Shown here in pieces: positions 9,757 through 19,486 of a stretch of 49,143 nucleotides of DNA. Origin of the DNA: Acinetobacter amyesii. GTDB taxonomy: Bacteria; Pseudomonadota; Gammaproteobacteria; Pseudomonadales; Moraxellaceae. The notes beneath the pieces were generated by a model. The model had not been told where the DNA came from. It saw nothing but the letters and a program-made list of their open reading frames with translations, and did not search any database. Location of the stretch: positions 1-49,143 of the forward strand of contig NZ_MVKX01000014.1 of NCBI RefSeq assembly GCF_002018365.1. Reading direction: 5' to 3'. A program made the position numbers and the translations under genes. How positions within the stretch are numbered: position 1 is the first letter of the stretch; the number at the start of each line of letters is the position of its first letter.

Positions 9757-10317
9757 GTGATTCAAGGATTTTTTCAGCTTCGCAAAGGGTTGTTCGGCGG
9801 TATTGGTTTTATTTTGCTTTTACTCAGCGCCTGTACGTCGACTCCACCCAAACCATCAGGCAGTACATTGCCTGCTCATGAAGTGAAAAAATTACAAAGC
9901 ATGCGTTTATCCAATCAATTGCCTGTTCCTGTTCATCAAGTCAAACGAAGTGCGCTCAAGGATACTTGGGGCGCAGCGCGTAGCCAAGGACGAAGCCACG
10001 AAGGCATTGATATTATGGTTCCACGTGGAACAAAAGTCCTCAGTGCTACAGAAGGTTTAGTTGCTGACTTACGTAATAACAATTTGGGTGGTAAAGTGAT
10101 ATGGATTATGGGGCCTGCAGGTTCTTGGCATTATTATGCGCATCTTGATGGTCATAAACGCGGCTTAAACGTCGGCGACTATGTCAAAAAAGGTGATGTC
10201 ATTGGCTATGTAGGTAATACTGGCAATGCTCGACATACTGCACCACATTTGCATTATGGCATTTACTTGGGTGGTAAAGGTCGCAATGCTGTTAACCCCT
10301 ATCCGTATTTACGTTAA
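9757..10317 (+). CDS. M23 family metallopeptidase lipoprotein
   Basis: A 186-aa envelope protein with a lipoprotein signal (hydrophobic stretch then LLSAC, Cys near residue 27) and a LytM/M23 domain. Zinc-ligand motifs are visible: HEGID (HxxxD), the HYYAHLDGH segment and HLHYG (HxH). All ligands appear present, so an active peptidoglycan endopeptidase is plausible rather than an NlpD/EnvC-type degenerate activator. The start is GTG at 9757 with AGGG six bases upstream. It lies between mutY and an uncharacterised small gene. Confidence 0.87.
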   Translation: MIQGFFQLRKGLFGGIGFILLLLSACTSTPPKPSGSTLPAHEVKKLQSMRLSNQLPVPVHQVKRSALKDTWGAARSQGRSHEGIDIMVPRGTKVLSATEGLVADLRNNNLGGKVIWIMGPAGSWHYYAHLDGHKRGLNVGDYVKKGDVIGYVGNTGNARHTAPHLHYGIYLGGKGRNAVNPYPYLR

Positions 10318-10332
10318 TTTTAGGAAACATAC

Positions 10333-10578
10333 ATGTCAGAAGCGTTGATCAATCGTCTGGTGGAATTTGCAGAATCTGGTAATCAACAAAAAATCAGCCT
10401 CAATGGACAGTCTTATCAGGGCTGGATCATGGAGATCACTGAAGAAGCATTACTCATCAGCACCGGCTACGCAGACAAATCAGGTAAAGATGTATGGATT
10501 CAATTTGCCGATCTCGATCAAGCGGAACTGTTGTATTGGGACAATAAAAACGATCAATGGACTGTCTTTAAAATTTAA
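10333..10578 (+). CDS. Small conserved hypothetical protein (81 aa)
   Basis: I do not recognise the family. The product is acidic and soluble, with no signal peptide or membrane segment. The N-terminal helix (SEALINRLVEFAES) is followed by alternating strands resembling a small beta-barrel (KISLNGQSYQGWIMEITEEALLIST). A TAGGA ribosome site lies 9 bp upstream. It is 15 bp after the M23 gene and 19 bp before tag, so all three are probably one transcript. Codon use matches its neighbours. Confidence 0.75.
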   Translation: MSEALINRLVEFAESGNQQKISLNGQSYQGWIMEITEEALLISTGYADKSGKDVWIQFADLDQAELLYWDNKNDQWTVFKI

Positions 10579-10597
10579 GTCAAAAGGAGCATTCAAC

Positions 10598-11167
10598 ATG
10601 ACGATACAACGCTGTGCTTGGTGCTCCGAAGATCCTTTATATATTGCCTACCACGACACTGAGTGGGCTAAACCTAGTTTTGATGAGCAGCATCTCTTTG
10701 AAATGCTGTGTCTTGAAGGACAACAAGCGGGGCTGTCTTGGATTACTGTACTGAAAAAGCGGGCCTGCTATCAGCAGCATTTTTTTCAATATCCCATTGC
10801 CGAAATTGCAGCGTTGAGTGACCTACAATTACAAGAAAAATTACAAGATTCAGGTTTGATTCGCCATATCGGCAAACTCACTGCCATTCGAGATAATGCA
10901 AAAGCATGGCAACAGTTAAAAGCCCAAGGGATTCATCCTGTGGAATTTCTTTGGAGTTTTGTCGAAGGTCAGATTGCCAATAATGATGTAGTTGAATATC
11001 GCAGCGCCCCTGCACAAACTGCCCAAAGTCAGGCCATGTCCAACGCATTAAAAAAGCATGGTTTTAAATTTGTCGGCCCAACGACTTGCTATGCTCTGAT
11101 GCAAGCCATTGGCATGGTCAATGATCATGAAAATCACTGTGACTTTAAATACACACACGCAGAATGA
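10598..11167 (+). CDS. tag: DNA-3-methyladenine glycosylase I
   Basis: Base-excision repair enzyme that releases 3-methyladenine from alkylated DNA. It is 189 aa from the ATG at 10598, which has AAAGGAG eight bases upstream; the same frame is open much further upstream but that is overlap with the preceding gene. The zinc-snap ligands of E. coli Tag are conserved in spacing: Cys6 and His19 at the N-terminus (RCAWCSEDPLYIAYH), and His-x3-Cys in NDHENHC at the C-terminus. The Glu of LEGQQAGLSW corresponds to the base-recognition Glu38. Confidence 0.95.
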   Translation: MTIQRCAWCSEDPLYIAYHDTEWAKPSFDEQHLFEMLCLEGQQAGLSWITVLKKRACYQQHFFQYPIAEIAALSDLQLQEKLQDSGLIRHIGKLTAIRDNAKAWQQLKAQGIHPVEFLWSFVEGQIANNDVVEYRSAPAQTAQSQAMSNALKKHGFKFVGPTTCYALMQAIGMVNDHENHCDFKYTHAE

Positions 11168-11192
11168 CCTCAAAAACAGAAAGGATAGAATA

Positions 11193-12215
11193 ATGAGTGA
11201 CAACACATTCCACGCCTATGCAGCAATGAACAGTGGTGAAGCCCTTGTTCCCTATCAATTTGATGCAGGTGAATTACAAGCCCATCAGGTTGAAGTCAAA
11301 GTCGAGTATTGCGGTCTTTGTCACTCAGATATTTCTATTATCCAAAATGATTGGAAATCTTCGGTTTATCCTGTGGTCCCAGGGCATGAAGTGATTGGAA
11401 CCATTACCCAACTCGGCAGCGAAGCCAAAGGACTGAAAATCGGACAACGTGTGGGCATTGGCTGGACAGCAGAAAGTTGTCAACATTGTGACCCATGTAT
11501 CGATGGTCGCCAAGTGCAATGTACTGGAACCAAGACAGCGACAATCGTCGGTCATGCAGGTGGCTTTGCCGACAAAGTCCGTGCGGGCTGGCAATGGGTT
11601 ATTCCACTTCCAGATGATCTCGATCCAACCAGTGCTGGCCCTCTGCTCTGCGGTGGGATTACGGTATTTGATCCCATCTTACAGCACCAAATTCAGGCCA
11701 TTCATCATGTTGCCGTGATCGGCATTGGTGGTTTAGGTCATATGGCGATTAAACTGCTGAAAGCTTGGGGCTGTGAAATTACTGCGTTCAGTTCAAACTT
11801 AGATAAAACCGATGAACTTAAAGCCATGGGGGCTGACCATGTGGTGAATAGTCGTGATCTTGCCGCGATTAAAGCGCAGCGTGGGAAATTCAATTTGATT
11901 TTAAGCACGGTCAATGTGACGTTGGATTGGCAAGCCTATCTTTCGACTTTGGCACCGAATGGAAGCGTTCACATGCTCGGCCTAGCACTTGAGCCGATGC
12001 AAATCCCCGCAGGAATGTTGATCAGCGGTGCTAAATCTGTCACTGGCTCATCAACAGGCTCACCTGCAGCACTGCGTGAATTACTTCGATTCGCTGCACG
12101 TCAAAATATTGCTCCACAAATTGAAATGTATCCTATGTCTCAGGTGAATGAAGCGATTGAACGTTTGCATTCAGGAAATGTTCGTTATCGAATTGTGCTG
12201 AAAGCTGATTTTTAA
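11193..12215 (+). CDS. Zinc-dependent NAD(P) alcohol dehydrogenase (AdhC/YahK type)
   Basis: A 340-aa medium-chain dehydrogenase. The catalytic zinc segment CGLCHSD is followed by GHEVIG. The structural zinc lobe ESCQHCDPC then QVQC gives C-x2-C-x2-C-x7-C, and a Rossmann motif GIGGLGHMAIKLL is present. This matches the cinnamyl-alcohol-dehydrogenase/YahK aldehyde reductase group, which usually prefers NADPH and broad aldehydes. The ATG at 11193 is preceded by AAAGGA, and the true start lies 25 bp after the tag stop. The physiological substrate is unknown. Confidence 0.9.
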   Translation: MSDNTFHAYAAMNSGEALVPYQFDAGELQAHQVEVKVEYCGLCHSDISIIQNDWKSSVYPVVPGHEVIGTITQLGSEAKGLKIGQRVGIGWTAESCQHCDPCIDGRQVQCTGTKTATIVGHAGGFADKVRAGWQWVIPLPDDLDPTSAGPLLCGGITVFDPILQHQIQAIHHVAVIGIGGLGHMAIKLLKAWGCEITAFSSNLDKTDELKAMGADHVVNSRDLAAIKAQRGKFNLILSTVNVTLDWQAYLSTLAPNGSVHMLGLALEPMQIPAGMLISGAKSVTGSSTGSPAALRELLRFAARQNIAPQIEMYPMSQVNEAIERLHSGNVRYRIVLKADF

Positions 12216-12233
12216 CGGTAAAAATCTAAGCCC

Positions 12234-12262
12234 AAAAAGCCTGCTGCATGCAGGCTTTTTTG
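12234..12262 (+). terminator. Terminator after the alcohol dehydrogenase
   Basis: An 11-bp stem AAAAAGCCTGC (12234-12244) and GCAGGCTTTTT (12250-12260) with a TGCAT loop. The A and T tracts on both sides let it also serve the convergent MocR gene. Confidence 0.92.
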
Positions 12263-12285
12263 TGTCCTTTATACACTCATCAAAA

Positions 12286-13722
12286 TTAGACGGTATTTGA
12301 GTTTATGCATTCCTTACGCACCCAATCTGCAAGCAATAAAATGGCCTGCTGAATTTCTGTAGACAACTCATGCCCTGCATTTAGGCGAATACAATTGTTA
12401 TAACGATTGTCCTCACCAAAAATTAAACCTGGCACAATATTGATGCCATGTTTTTGCGCATGGTAATACAGCGCCAAACTGTCTATTTGTTCAGGCATCT
12501 GCAACCACAGTGCATAACTGCCTTGAGGCCGATTTAGACGGATATCAACCCCTTGAAAAGCATCGTAAATATACTGACGATACTGCTCGACTTGCACCAT
12601 TAATTTAGGACGCAATTCAGCAAGATGTTGGCGATAAGCACGACTAAAAATCAAATCTGCAAGTCCTAACTGCAAAGGCGTATTCACCGAATCATTTTGC
12701 AAAAGTAATTTGGGACGCAAATGTTGCAAATGTGGTGGAAGACAAAACCACCCCACCCGATAAGAAGGCGATAAAGATTTTGAAATCGACGCACAATAGA
12801 TCACATAGCCCGCCCGATCCCAGTATTTGATAGGCAATGGCCGCTTTGCATTGAAACTACACTCAGCATAAATATCATCTTCAATCACATAACATTGATA
12901 TTTTTCAGCCAGTTGTGCAATTCGTTCCTTATCTTCATTACTTAAGCAAAAACCCAAAGGATTTTGAAAATTTGCAGTCAATAAGCATACTTTCGCGCCT
13001 GAATCCCGCATTGCCTGCTCTAAACGATCTAAATCAAAACCTTCAGTATTGGCAGGAATTTCAACAATTTTCCGCTTTAATAAAGCTAATAATTGCAATT
13101 GCCCGTTATAGTTCGGCGTCGGGACAATGACACTCTCCCCTTCCGCACTCAGATTTTGCAACATCACTGACAAAGCAGGCATACAACCATTGCTGATGTA
13201 AATATCATCCTTAGGCATGTAAAAACCATCTTCAGCCCAATGTGCCGACAAAGCTTCACGCAATTGTGGATGACCTTGCCGATTGTTATATAAAAAATCC
13301 TCTGGTTTACAATGCTTTAATGCCCTTTGGATTGAACGTCTGATTGCCTCAACAGGAACAAAATTGGGGGACAACTGAATTGAACCCAAATGAATCAGGC
13401 GACTATTTGCAGATGCTTCATGGATCTGAATTTGCAATTCTAAATTCGAAATTTCACGAGGTCGGGAATCAAAATCAGGATGATTCGGCACGGCAATTTG
13501 CTGGGCTTTCTTTGAGGATTGCACAAAATAACCAGACTTTTCTTTGACATAAATGAGGCCTTTGGCTTCAAGTAATTCATAGCAGCGTTTCGCGGTATTT
13601 AAACTGATCTGATGCTGCTGTGAAAATTGACGCAGCGCATACAAACGCTGCCCTGCAGCCAATTCACCACTATAAATTTTCTGTGCCAACTGCTGCGCAA
13701 GCTGCTGATATTGAAAAGCCAT
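12286..13722 (-). CDS. MocR-type regulator (GntR wHTH fused to class I aminotransferase)
   Basis: A 478-aa fusion. Residues about 1-75 form a GntR winged helix (LYALRQFSQQHQISLNTAKRCYELLEAKGLI). The remainder is an aminotransferase fold with the PLP-lysine in SISKSLSPS near residue 315. Such MocR proteins sense PLP or amino acids and regulate nearby genes or themselves. I chose the ATG at 13722 because AAGGG lies six bases upstream; in-frame starts at 13743 and 13761 exist. It is divergent from a small lipoprotein gene. Two direct repeats ATCTGTACCC surround the start region and may be its operator. The target metabolite is unknown. Confidence 0.9.
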   Translation of the reverse strand: MAFQYQQLAQQLAQKIYSGELAAGQRLYALRQFSQQHQISLNTAKRCYELLEAKGLIYVKEKSGYFVQSSKKAQQIAVPNHPDFDSRPREISNLELQIQIHEASANSRLIHLGSIQLSPNFVPVEAIRRSIQRALKHCKPEDFLYNNRQGHPQLREALSAHWAEDGFYMPKDDIYISNGCMPALSVMLQNLSAEGESVIVPTPNYNGQLQLLALLKRKIVEIPANTEGFDLDRLEQAMRDSGAKVCLLTANFQNPLGFCLSNEDKERIAQLAEKYQCYVIEDDIYAECSFNAKRPLPIKYWDRAGYVIYCASISKSLSPSYRVGWFCLPPHLQHLRPKLLLQNDSVNTPLQLGLADLIFSRAYRQHLAELRPKLMVQVEQYRQYIYDAFQGVDIRLNRPQGSYALWLQMPEQIDSLALYYHAQKHGINIVPGLIFGEDNRYNNCIRLNAGHELSTEIQQAILLLADWVRKECINSNTV

Positions 13723-13759
13723 CTGTACCCTTTTTTTAATCATTCTTGTATCTGTACCC
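13721..13759. promoter_or_regulatory. Candidate MocR operator: direct repeats ATCTGTACCC
   Basis: The decamer ATCTGTACCC occurs at 13721-13730 and again at 13750-13759, a 29-bp period, immediately around the MocR start and upstream of the divergent lipoprotein gene. MocR regulators commonly bind direct repeats in their own or neighbouring promoters. The functional role is inferred; one copy overlaps the chosen start codon. Confidence 0.45.
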
Positions 13760-13829
13760 ATTAAGTTAACAGATTTAAGCTGAATGCATCAGGTTGATAT
13801 CTCAAAAATAACGATAGGGGGACAATTAC

Positions 13830-14258
13830 ATGAATGACTTCACACAGCTTCGAGCGGGTCTAATCATCTTCAGCACACTCACGCTTATGGCGTGCCAACC
13901 CGAACAGCACACTCAAGCTCAAAGCCAGCAAAATTTTATCTGTAAATCTCTAATTCAAGGTTTTTTAAGTGCCCAAAAACTGACGCAATATGAACTTGAG
14001 CAGATCCAACCGATCACTAGCGGCGGGTTACATCAGCAGCTATATATTTATAAAGCCAAATCTGAAAACGGCATGAATATCATGCCGCAGCAAGTCAAAC
14101 TTCGCTTTGCATGTGAACAAATGACCGCGCGGCAATTTCAAATCAAGTTACATCCGCATCAATTTCCAGAACAGACCTTACTCAGCATCGAACTTCCAGA
14201 AACACAGCACATGCAGCAGTTGACTGCATTTCGCCTGCCTGAGATGCAAAGTCATTGA
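13830..14258 (+). CDS. Small uncharacterised lipoprotein
   Basis: A 142-aa product with a lipoprotein signal peptide: a hydrophobic segment GLIIFSTLTLMAC with the modified Cys near residue 22. The mature part is Gln-rich and soluble, with two further cysteines (FICKS, FACEQ) that could form a disulphide. The AGGGGG ribosome site is very strong. It is divergent from the MocR gene and convergent with the START-domain gene. No recognised domain, so no function is proposed. Confidence 0.72.
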   Translation: MNDFTQLRAGLIIFSTLTLMACQPEQHTQAQSQQNFICKSLIQGFLSAQKLTQYELEQIQPITSGGLHQQLYIYKAKSENGMNIMPQQVKLRFACEQMTARQFQIKLHPHQFPEQTLLSIELPETQHMQQLTAFRLPEMQSH

Positions 14259-14290
14259 TCGTTCATATTGAACTGAATCATTACTGGTGC

Positions 14291-14935
14291 TTATTTTAAA
14301 ATTTCGGGAAATGCCGTTGCAGTTTTGCTTTTACCCAGCTGCACTTTCATTTTTTGTAGCATTTGATAAGGCTGTTGCTGCACGAACATATTCACAAAAC
14401 TGAGCGGAATGGAGCCTTCCGGATTGGCATAGCCATAGGTCGACACTTTGACTTTTTGATTGCCTAAACGTTGGAAGGTCCAATCGCCCTCATAGTCGGT
14501 GAGGCGTACATAATTGGGATTGATCGGATAACCTTTTTTCACCGCTTTATTTTGGATGCTAATGATGCCTTGTGCATCTTTACGCATTTTGCCTTGTACC
14601 ACCAAATCACGGTCTTTTAAGGGAAAAGGAAAATCCAGCACCATATATAAACTGAATTCACCTTTCTGGTCATCACGGGATAAAACTTTAACACTGCCCA
14701 TATAAGGGACCCAATTCACTGCATTTTCCACATCTAAAATCAGGGAAACTGCTTTTTCGATGGGCACATCAAAACTGGTTTCAGCTTTGTATTGAAAGAC
14801 AGGATTTTGAGCATTTTGGTAGGTCCAAACCTTAATATTATTTTTATTAATCGTGAGTTTGGCATTATCCATAGTTTTCGCTTGTACTGCCGCAGTGAAT
14901 GCGACAGCACAGGCCATAAAGATGACTTTTTTCAT
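14291..14935 (-). CDS. START/SRPBCC-domain periplasmic protein
   Basis: The 214-aa protein has a signal peptide (MKKVIFMACAVAFTAAVQA, cleavage near residue 19). The remainder resembles a START lipid-binding domain (SFDVPIEKAVSLILDVENAVNWVPYMGSVKVLS; FPLKDRDLVVQGKM; EGDWTFQRLGNQKVKVSTYGYANPEGSIPLSFVN). Proteins of this type are common in Acinetobacter and Pseudomonas but have no defined ligand. It lies downstream of dapB on the same strand, 58 bp away, and may share its transcript. Confidence 0.8.
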   Translation of the reverse strand: MKKVIFMACAVAFTAAVQAKTMDNAKLTINKNNIKVWTYQNAQNPVFQYKAETSFDVPIEKAVSLILDVENAVNWVPYMGSVKVLSRDDQKGEFSLYMVLDFPFPLKDRDLVVQGKMRKDAQGIISIQNKAVKKGYPINPNYVRLTDYEGDWTFQRLGNQKVKVSTYGYANPEGSIPLSFVNMFVQQQPYQMLQKMKVQLGKSKTATAFPEILK

Positions 14936-14993
14936 TCCATTGATCGTCTTATTTTAATTTTATGCTGTTGTTATAACGGATTTTAACGCGCTT

Positions 14994-15824
<831 letters not shown>

Positions 15825-16013
15825 CTAATGTTGATTCGAAATTGGTCTTACTATATCAAAACTCCATGCGCAGGCTAAGTTACAAACAAAAAAATCCTGC
15901 ATTTTCCGAAGGACTTTTGCAAATCAAGCTCTTCGACAGACGCTGACTATTCCCTCACCAAGTTTGAGCATTTTCACGGTATGATAGGCGCGTTCTATTG
16001 ATCTTGAATATTC

Positions 16014-17657
16014 ATGAAAACCCTATTGTATCTTTGTGCGGCAGTCTGTATTGCACTGGCATGGCTGATTCCAATTCATTACCGACCTTGGGCCACTTAT
16101 ACCGGTGAGCTTTATACCTTCTTTGCACTGTTTGCCTTAGCGGCAACGTTCTTTAAAGAAAAGCTCATGGTGGCAAAAATTTCCTTGCCCCTTTTGCTCT
16201 TAGCGCTGATTCCCTTCATCCAACTGGCTTTTGGGCAGGTGTATTATTTTAGTATTGCCTTACTCTGTATGCTGTTTGTGTTCAGCTTCTGGCTGTGTAT
16301 CAATCTTGGTTTTAGCCTATCTCAAGGTACGGAAAAACGCGAAAAAACATTCCTATACCTGAGCTATACCTTTGTTGCATCTGGGGTCATGACGGGACTC
16401 ATCGCAATATTTCAGTGGTTAGATTTCGACTCGTTTCTTCCTTTTGTGATGAAAATTAGTGGAACTACGCGCCCATTTGCAAACTTTGCTCAGCCGAATA
16501 ACATGGCCACGTTTCTGCTCATGTCCTTGTTAGCCTGCTTATATGTTTATGAACAGCAAAAAGTTAAAACCCGCTATTTGGTCGCTTGTGCAATTCCTAT
16601 TTTAATTGGGGTCGCGCTCAGCCAATCTCGCACATCTTGGGTAGCAAGTATCTGCGTCCTAATCTATTTGGCTTATGCACAGTACAAAGATTATATCCGA
16701 CTCCGCTGGTTTTATAGCTTGGCATGGTTTATCGGCTTTGTGGCACTGATTGTATTGATGCCAAAATTAAGTCAAATCATGAGCCAAATGTCCGACATGA
16801 ATATTCAAGAAAGTCGTGACGTGGTCAAACGTGCTGGTGGCGATATGTCGCGTTTAGCTATTTGGCAACAAATGGCGCATGCCGTGGCTGCACAGCCTTG
16901 GTTTGGCTATGGTTGGCATCAAACCAGTAGCGCTTTTGTCTCGATCTCTGACACGGTGCAAGGGCCTGTATGGATTCGTAGCTCACACAATTTTATTTTG
17001 GATTTCTTATTGTGGAATGGCGCCATTATTGGTGTGCCGTTCTTGGCCTATTTCGCTTATTGGGGCATCCAATTACAGAAGTTAGCCAAGTCTGCATTAT
17101 CTGTCATTGGCCTATTGATGGTCGGTGTCTTCGTTATTCATGCCATGTTAGAGTTTCCGCAAAACTACGCATACTTCTTACTGCCTGCGGGTTTTATTAT
17201 CGGGATTCTTCAAGCAGCGAAGCCACAGACGGCTACATTGAGTCTGTCTCCGTGGTTTATCCGCATTGTTTTCGTGATTAGCGCCGTGCTGATTACGGTG
17301 ATTTATCGTGATTATGCCAATGCAGCGATTCAGCTGGGTCAGGCATCAAAATATGAAAAAACGCCGGAGAAAATCACCAACCATGAGCCGATCTATTTGC
17401 TGACGGAATTTAGACATCGCGTAGCGATTATTCGTTTAAATCCGTATTCCATCGTTTCTGAACAAACCATTCAGGAGACTGAAAAATTGGTTCGCAGCTA
17501 CCCAGCGAAATACCACATCATTAAATATGCACGTTTATTGGCATTTAATGGTCGCGAGGCTGAAGCACGTCATCAGCTACAGCGTCTGAAAAATATTTAT
17601 CGGCTCGACATGAGCTATGAGAGTTTATTGCCGTCGATATCTCCGCCGAAACCTTAA
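16014..17657 (+). CDS. pglL: PglL-type O-oligosaccharyltransferase (Wzy_C family)
   Basis: An integral membrane protein of 547 aa with about 12 hydrophobic segments and a large periplasmic loop. The family signature includes FANFAQPNNMATFLLMSL, SQSRTSWV and the conserved His region SSHNFILDFLLWNGAIIG, followed by a C-terminal soluble tail (Wzy_C_2-like). In Acinetobacter, PglL moves lipid-linked K-repeat glycan onto periplasmic proteins, so it would use the same sugar units as the K locus 10 kb away. No pilin gene is adjacent, which favours a general PglL over the pilin-specific TfpO. An O-antigen ligase (WaaL) is the main alternative. Confidence 0.8.
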   Translation: MKTLLYLCAAVCIALAWLIPIHYRPWATYTGELYTFFALFALAATFFKEKLMVAKISLPLLLLALIPFIQLAFGQVYYFSIALLCMLFVFSFWLCINLGFSLSQGTEKREKTFLYLSYTFVASGVMTGLIAIFQWLDFDSFLPFVMKISGTTRPFANFAQPNNMATFLLMSLLACLYVYEQQKVKTRYLVACAIPILIGVALSQSRTSWVASICVLIYLAYAQYKDYIRLRWFYSLAWFIGFVALIVLMPKLSQIMSQMSDMNIQESRDVVKRAGGDMSRLAIWQQMAHAVAAQPWFGYGWHQTSSAFVSISDTVQGPVWIRSSHNFILDFLLWNGAIIGVPFLAYFAYWGIQLQKLAKSALSVIGLLMVGVFVIHAMLEFPQNYAYFLLPAGFIIGILQAAKPQTATLSLSPWFIRIVFVISAVLITVIYRDYANAAIQLGQASKYEKTPEKITNHEPIYLLTEFRHRVAIIRLNPYSIVSEQTIQETEKLVRSYPAKYHIIKYARLLAFNGREAEARHQLQRLKNIYRLDMSYESLLPSISPPKP

Positions 17658-17667
17658 AACGCTCAAT

Positions 17668-17697
17668 AAAAAAGCCTGCAATTATGCAGGCTTTTTT
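17668..17697. terminator. Bidirectional terminator between pglL and dnaJ
   Basis: A 13-bp stem AAAAAAGCCTGCA (17668-17680) and TGCAGGCTTTTTT (17685-17697) around ATTA. It serves both convergent genes. Confidence 0.93.
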
Positions 17698-17750
17698 ATG
17701 CCTGAGTTCACATCACAGCAAACTCGGGGAAATTGACTGAATCAAGTCAA

Positions 17751-18869
17751 TTAATCAAATAAACGGTCGAAGAATGATTTTTTCTTCGGAGAAGATTTAT
17801 TGTCATCGCCATCCATCGTGTCTTGTAACTCTTTTAACAACTCACGTTGACGAGCCGTTAAATTCACTGGCGTTTCCACCACGATACGGCAGAGTAAATC
17901 ACCAGTCATGCTGGTACGTACAGGTTTCACACCTTTACCACGCAAACGGAACAATTTACCGGTTTGAGTTCCTTCAGGCACTTTCAAGCTCACACGACCA
18001 TCAAGGGTTGGAATTTGAATTTCTTTACCCAATGCAGCATCTGCAATGCTTACAGGCACATCCATATACAGGTCAGCGCCATCACGTTGGAAGATTTCGT
18101 GTTCACGTACCACCACTTCTACATATAAGTCGCCTGCTTGGCCATCACGGATCGCCTCGCCTTTGCCACTTAAACGTACGCGGTCGCCATTGTCCACACC
18201 TGCAGGAATGGTCACCTCTAAAGTTTGCTGACGGTCAGAAACCCCTGAACCATGACATTTATTACATGGGTTCTTAATGATTTTACCTTGACCACGACAG
18301 GTGCTACAGGTTTGCTGCACAGAGAAGAAGCCCTGTTGCATACGCACTTGACCGGCACCATGACAGGTTTTACAGGTTTCAACGTCATTCGGATTTTTAG
18401 ATCCTTTACCATCACAGGCATCACATGGTGCTGGTGCAGTAAAGGTAATGGTTTTTTTCACGCCCTTCACAGCTTCCTCAAGGGTAAGCTCCATGACATA
18501 GCGTAAGTCTGAACCACGGCGTGCACGTTGCTGACCACCACGGCCACCACCGCCAAATGCGCCACCGAAAATGTCGCCAAACTGACTAAAGATATCTTCT
18601 GCGCTAAATCCGCCACCGAAGCCACCGCCGCCGCCCATGCCGCCTTCAAACGCTTGATGTCCCATACGGTCATACATACTGCGTTTTTCGCCATCAGAAA
18701 GAATTTCATAAGCTTCGGCAGCTTCTTTGAATTTTTCTTCAGCTTCTGGGTTGTCTGGGTTACGGTCAGGGTGATACTTCATCGCCAACTTACGGTAGGC
18801 TTTTTTAATTTCATCATCACCTGCGGTTTTAGAAACGCCTAAAACCTCATAATAATCACGTTTAGCCAT
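17751..18869 (-). CDS. dnaJ: Chaperone protein DnaJ
   Basis: Hsp40 co-chaperone that delivers clients to DnaK and stimulates its ATPase. The 372-aa type I protein has a J domain with HPD at residues 33-35 and a Gly-rich linker (about 75-110). The zinc-binding domain has four CxxCxGxG-type motifs ([32 protein letters not shown]), followed by the C-terminal client-binding domains. GAGGAG precedes the ATG. dnaK is not in the window. Confidence 0.98.
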   Translation of the reverse strand: MAKRDYYEVLGVSKTAGDDEIKKAYRKLAMKYHPDRNPDNPEAEEKFKEAAEAYEILSDGEKRSMYDRMGHQAFEGGMGGGGGFGGGFSAEDIFSQFGDIFGGAFGGGGRGGQQRARRGSDLRYVMELTLEEAVKGVKKTITFTAPAPCDACDGKGSKNPNDVETCKTCHGAGQVRMQQGFFSVQQTCSTCRGQGKIIKNPCNKCHGSGVSDRQQTLEVTIPAGVDNGDRVRLSGKGEAIRDGQAGDLYVEVVVREHEIFQRDGADLYMDVPVSIADAALGKEIQIPTLDGRVSLKVPEGTQTGKLFRLRGKGVKPVRTSMTGDLLCRIVVETPVNLTARQRELLKELQDTMDGDDNKSSPKKKSFFDRLFD

Positions 18870-18975
18870 GTCTGGCGATGCTCCTCACGGAATTTAATTT
18901 AATACTTAACTGTGGTCTGAAATTGGGGAATCAAACCATTTTTTCAAGGGGTAGGCAGGAAAAAAATAAATCGAC

Positions 18976-19353
18976 TTAGAAGACAGCCTTATTTTTAACG
19001 AATTTGGATAGACCTTGGATCCATGCATTTAATAGATACAAAAAGGCAATCGCAGAAAAGACCACGCCAATTACCGTGCATGCAGTCACCCAAAGATAGG
19101 TGTCCCAATAATAGAAAAATAAAGGAATAAACCACAGTGCGGCAAAAATGGCCATCATCGAATAAATCACAACGGTGCGCATGACCCAAAGCGCTTGGGC
19201 TTGGAGCCAAACTTCTGCAGAATCGATTTGAGTTACTTTGCGTGCAAAGCCGTAGGCAAATACACCACTAATCAGGGTAAATAAAGCGAAAAACATGAAG
19301 ACATAAGAAATCGCAACATAACGGCGATACTTAGCTAAACTCTCTGCTGTCAT
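18976..19353 (-). CDS. Small integral membrane protein, unknown function
   Basis: The product is 125 aa from the ATG at 19353; an in-frame GTG at 19377 would add eight residues. It has three or four hydrophobic segments (YVFMFFALFTLISGVFAYGFA; TVVIYSMMAIFAALWFIPLFFYY; TACTVIGVVFSAIAFLYLLNAW) and a basic C-terminus. It resembles the DUF4870-like group of four-helix membrane proteins only in general form, and I do not assign a family. It sits upstream of dnaJ on the same strand with a 106-bp gap. Confidence 0.7.
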   Translation of the reverse strand: MTAESLAKYRRYVAISYVFMFFALFTLISGVFAYGFARKVTQIDSAEVWLQAQALWVMRTVVIYSMMAIFAALWFIPLFFYYWDTYLWVTACTVIGVVFSAIAFLYLLNAWIQGLSKFVKNKAVF

Positions 19354-19486
19354 CTGTGATTCAACCCCGTACACCACAATATGCCGCGCTGCACTTGTGG
19401 TTGTTTTACTTTTTAAAAATGTCTTTGTAGATCAGGTGCTACTATAGAGAAAAATTCAATATTTCGCACCCAATATTATGACACTT

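Noticed and set aside
17774..18842. Several long plus-strand ORFs antisense to dnaJ
   Set aside because: They are shadows of the strongly conserved dnaJ frame; composition is implausible and there are no ribosome sites.
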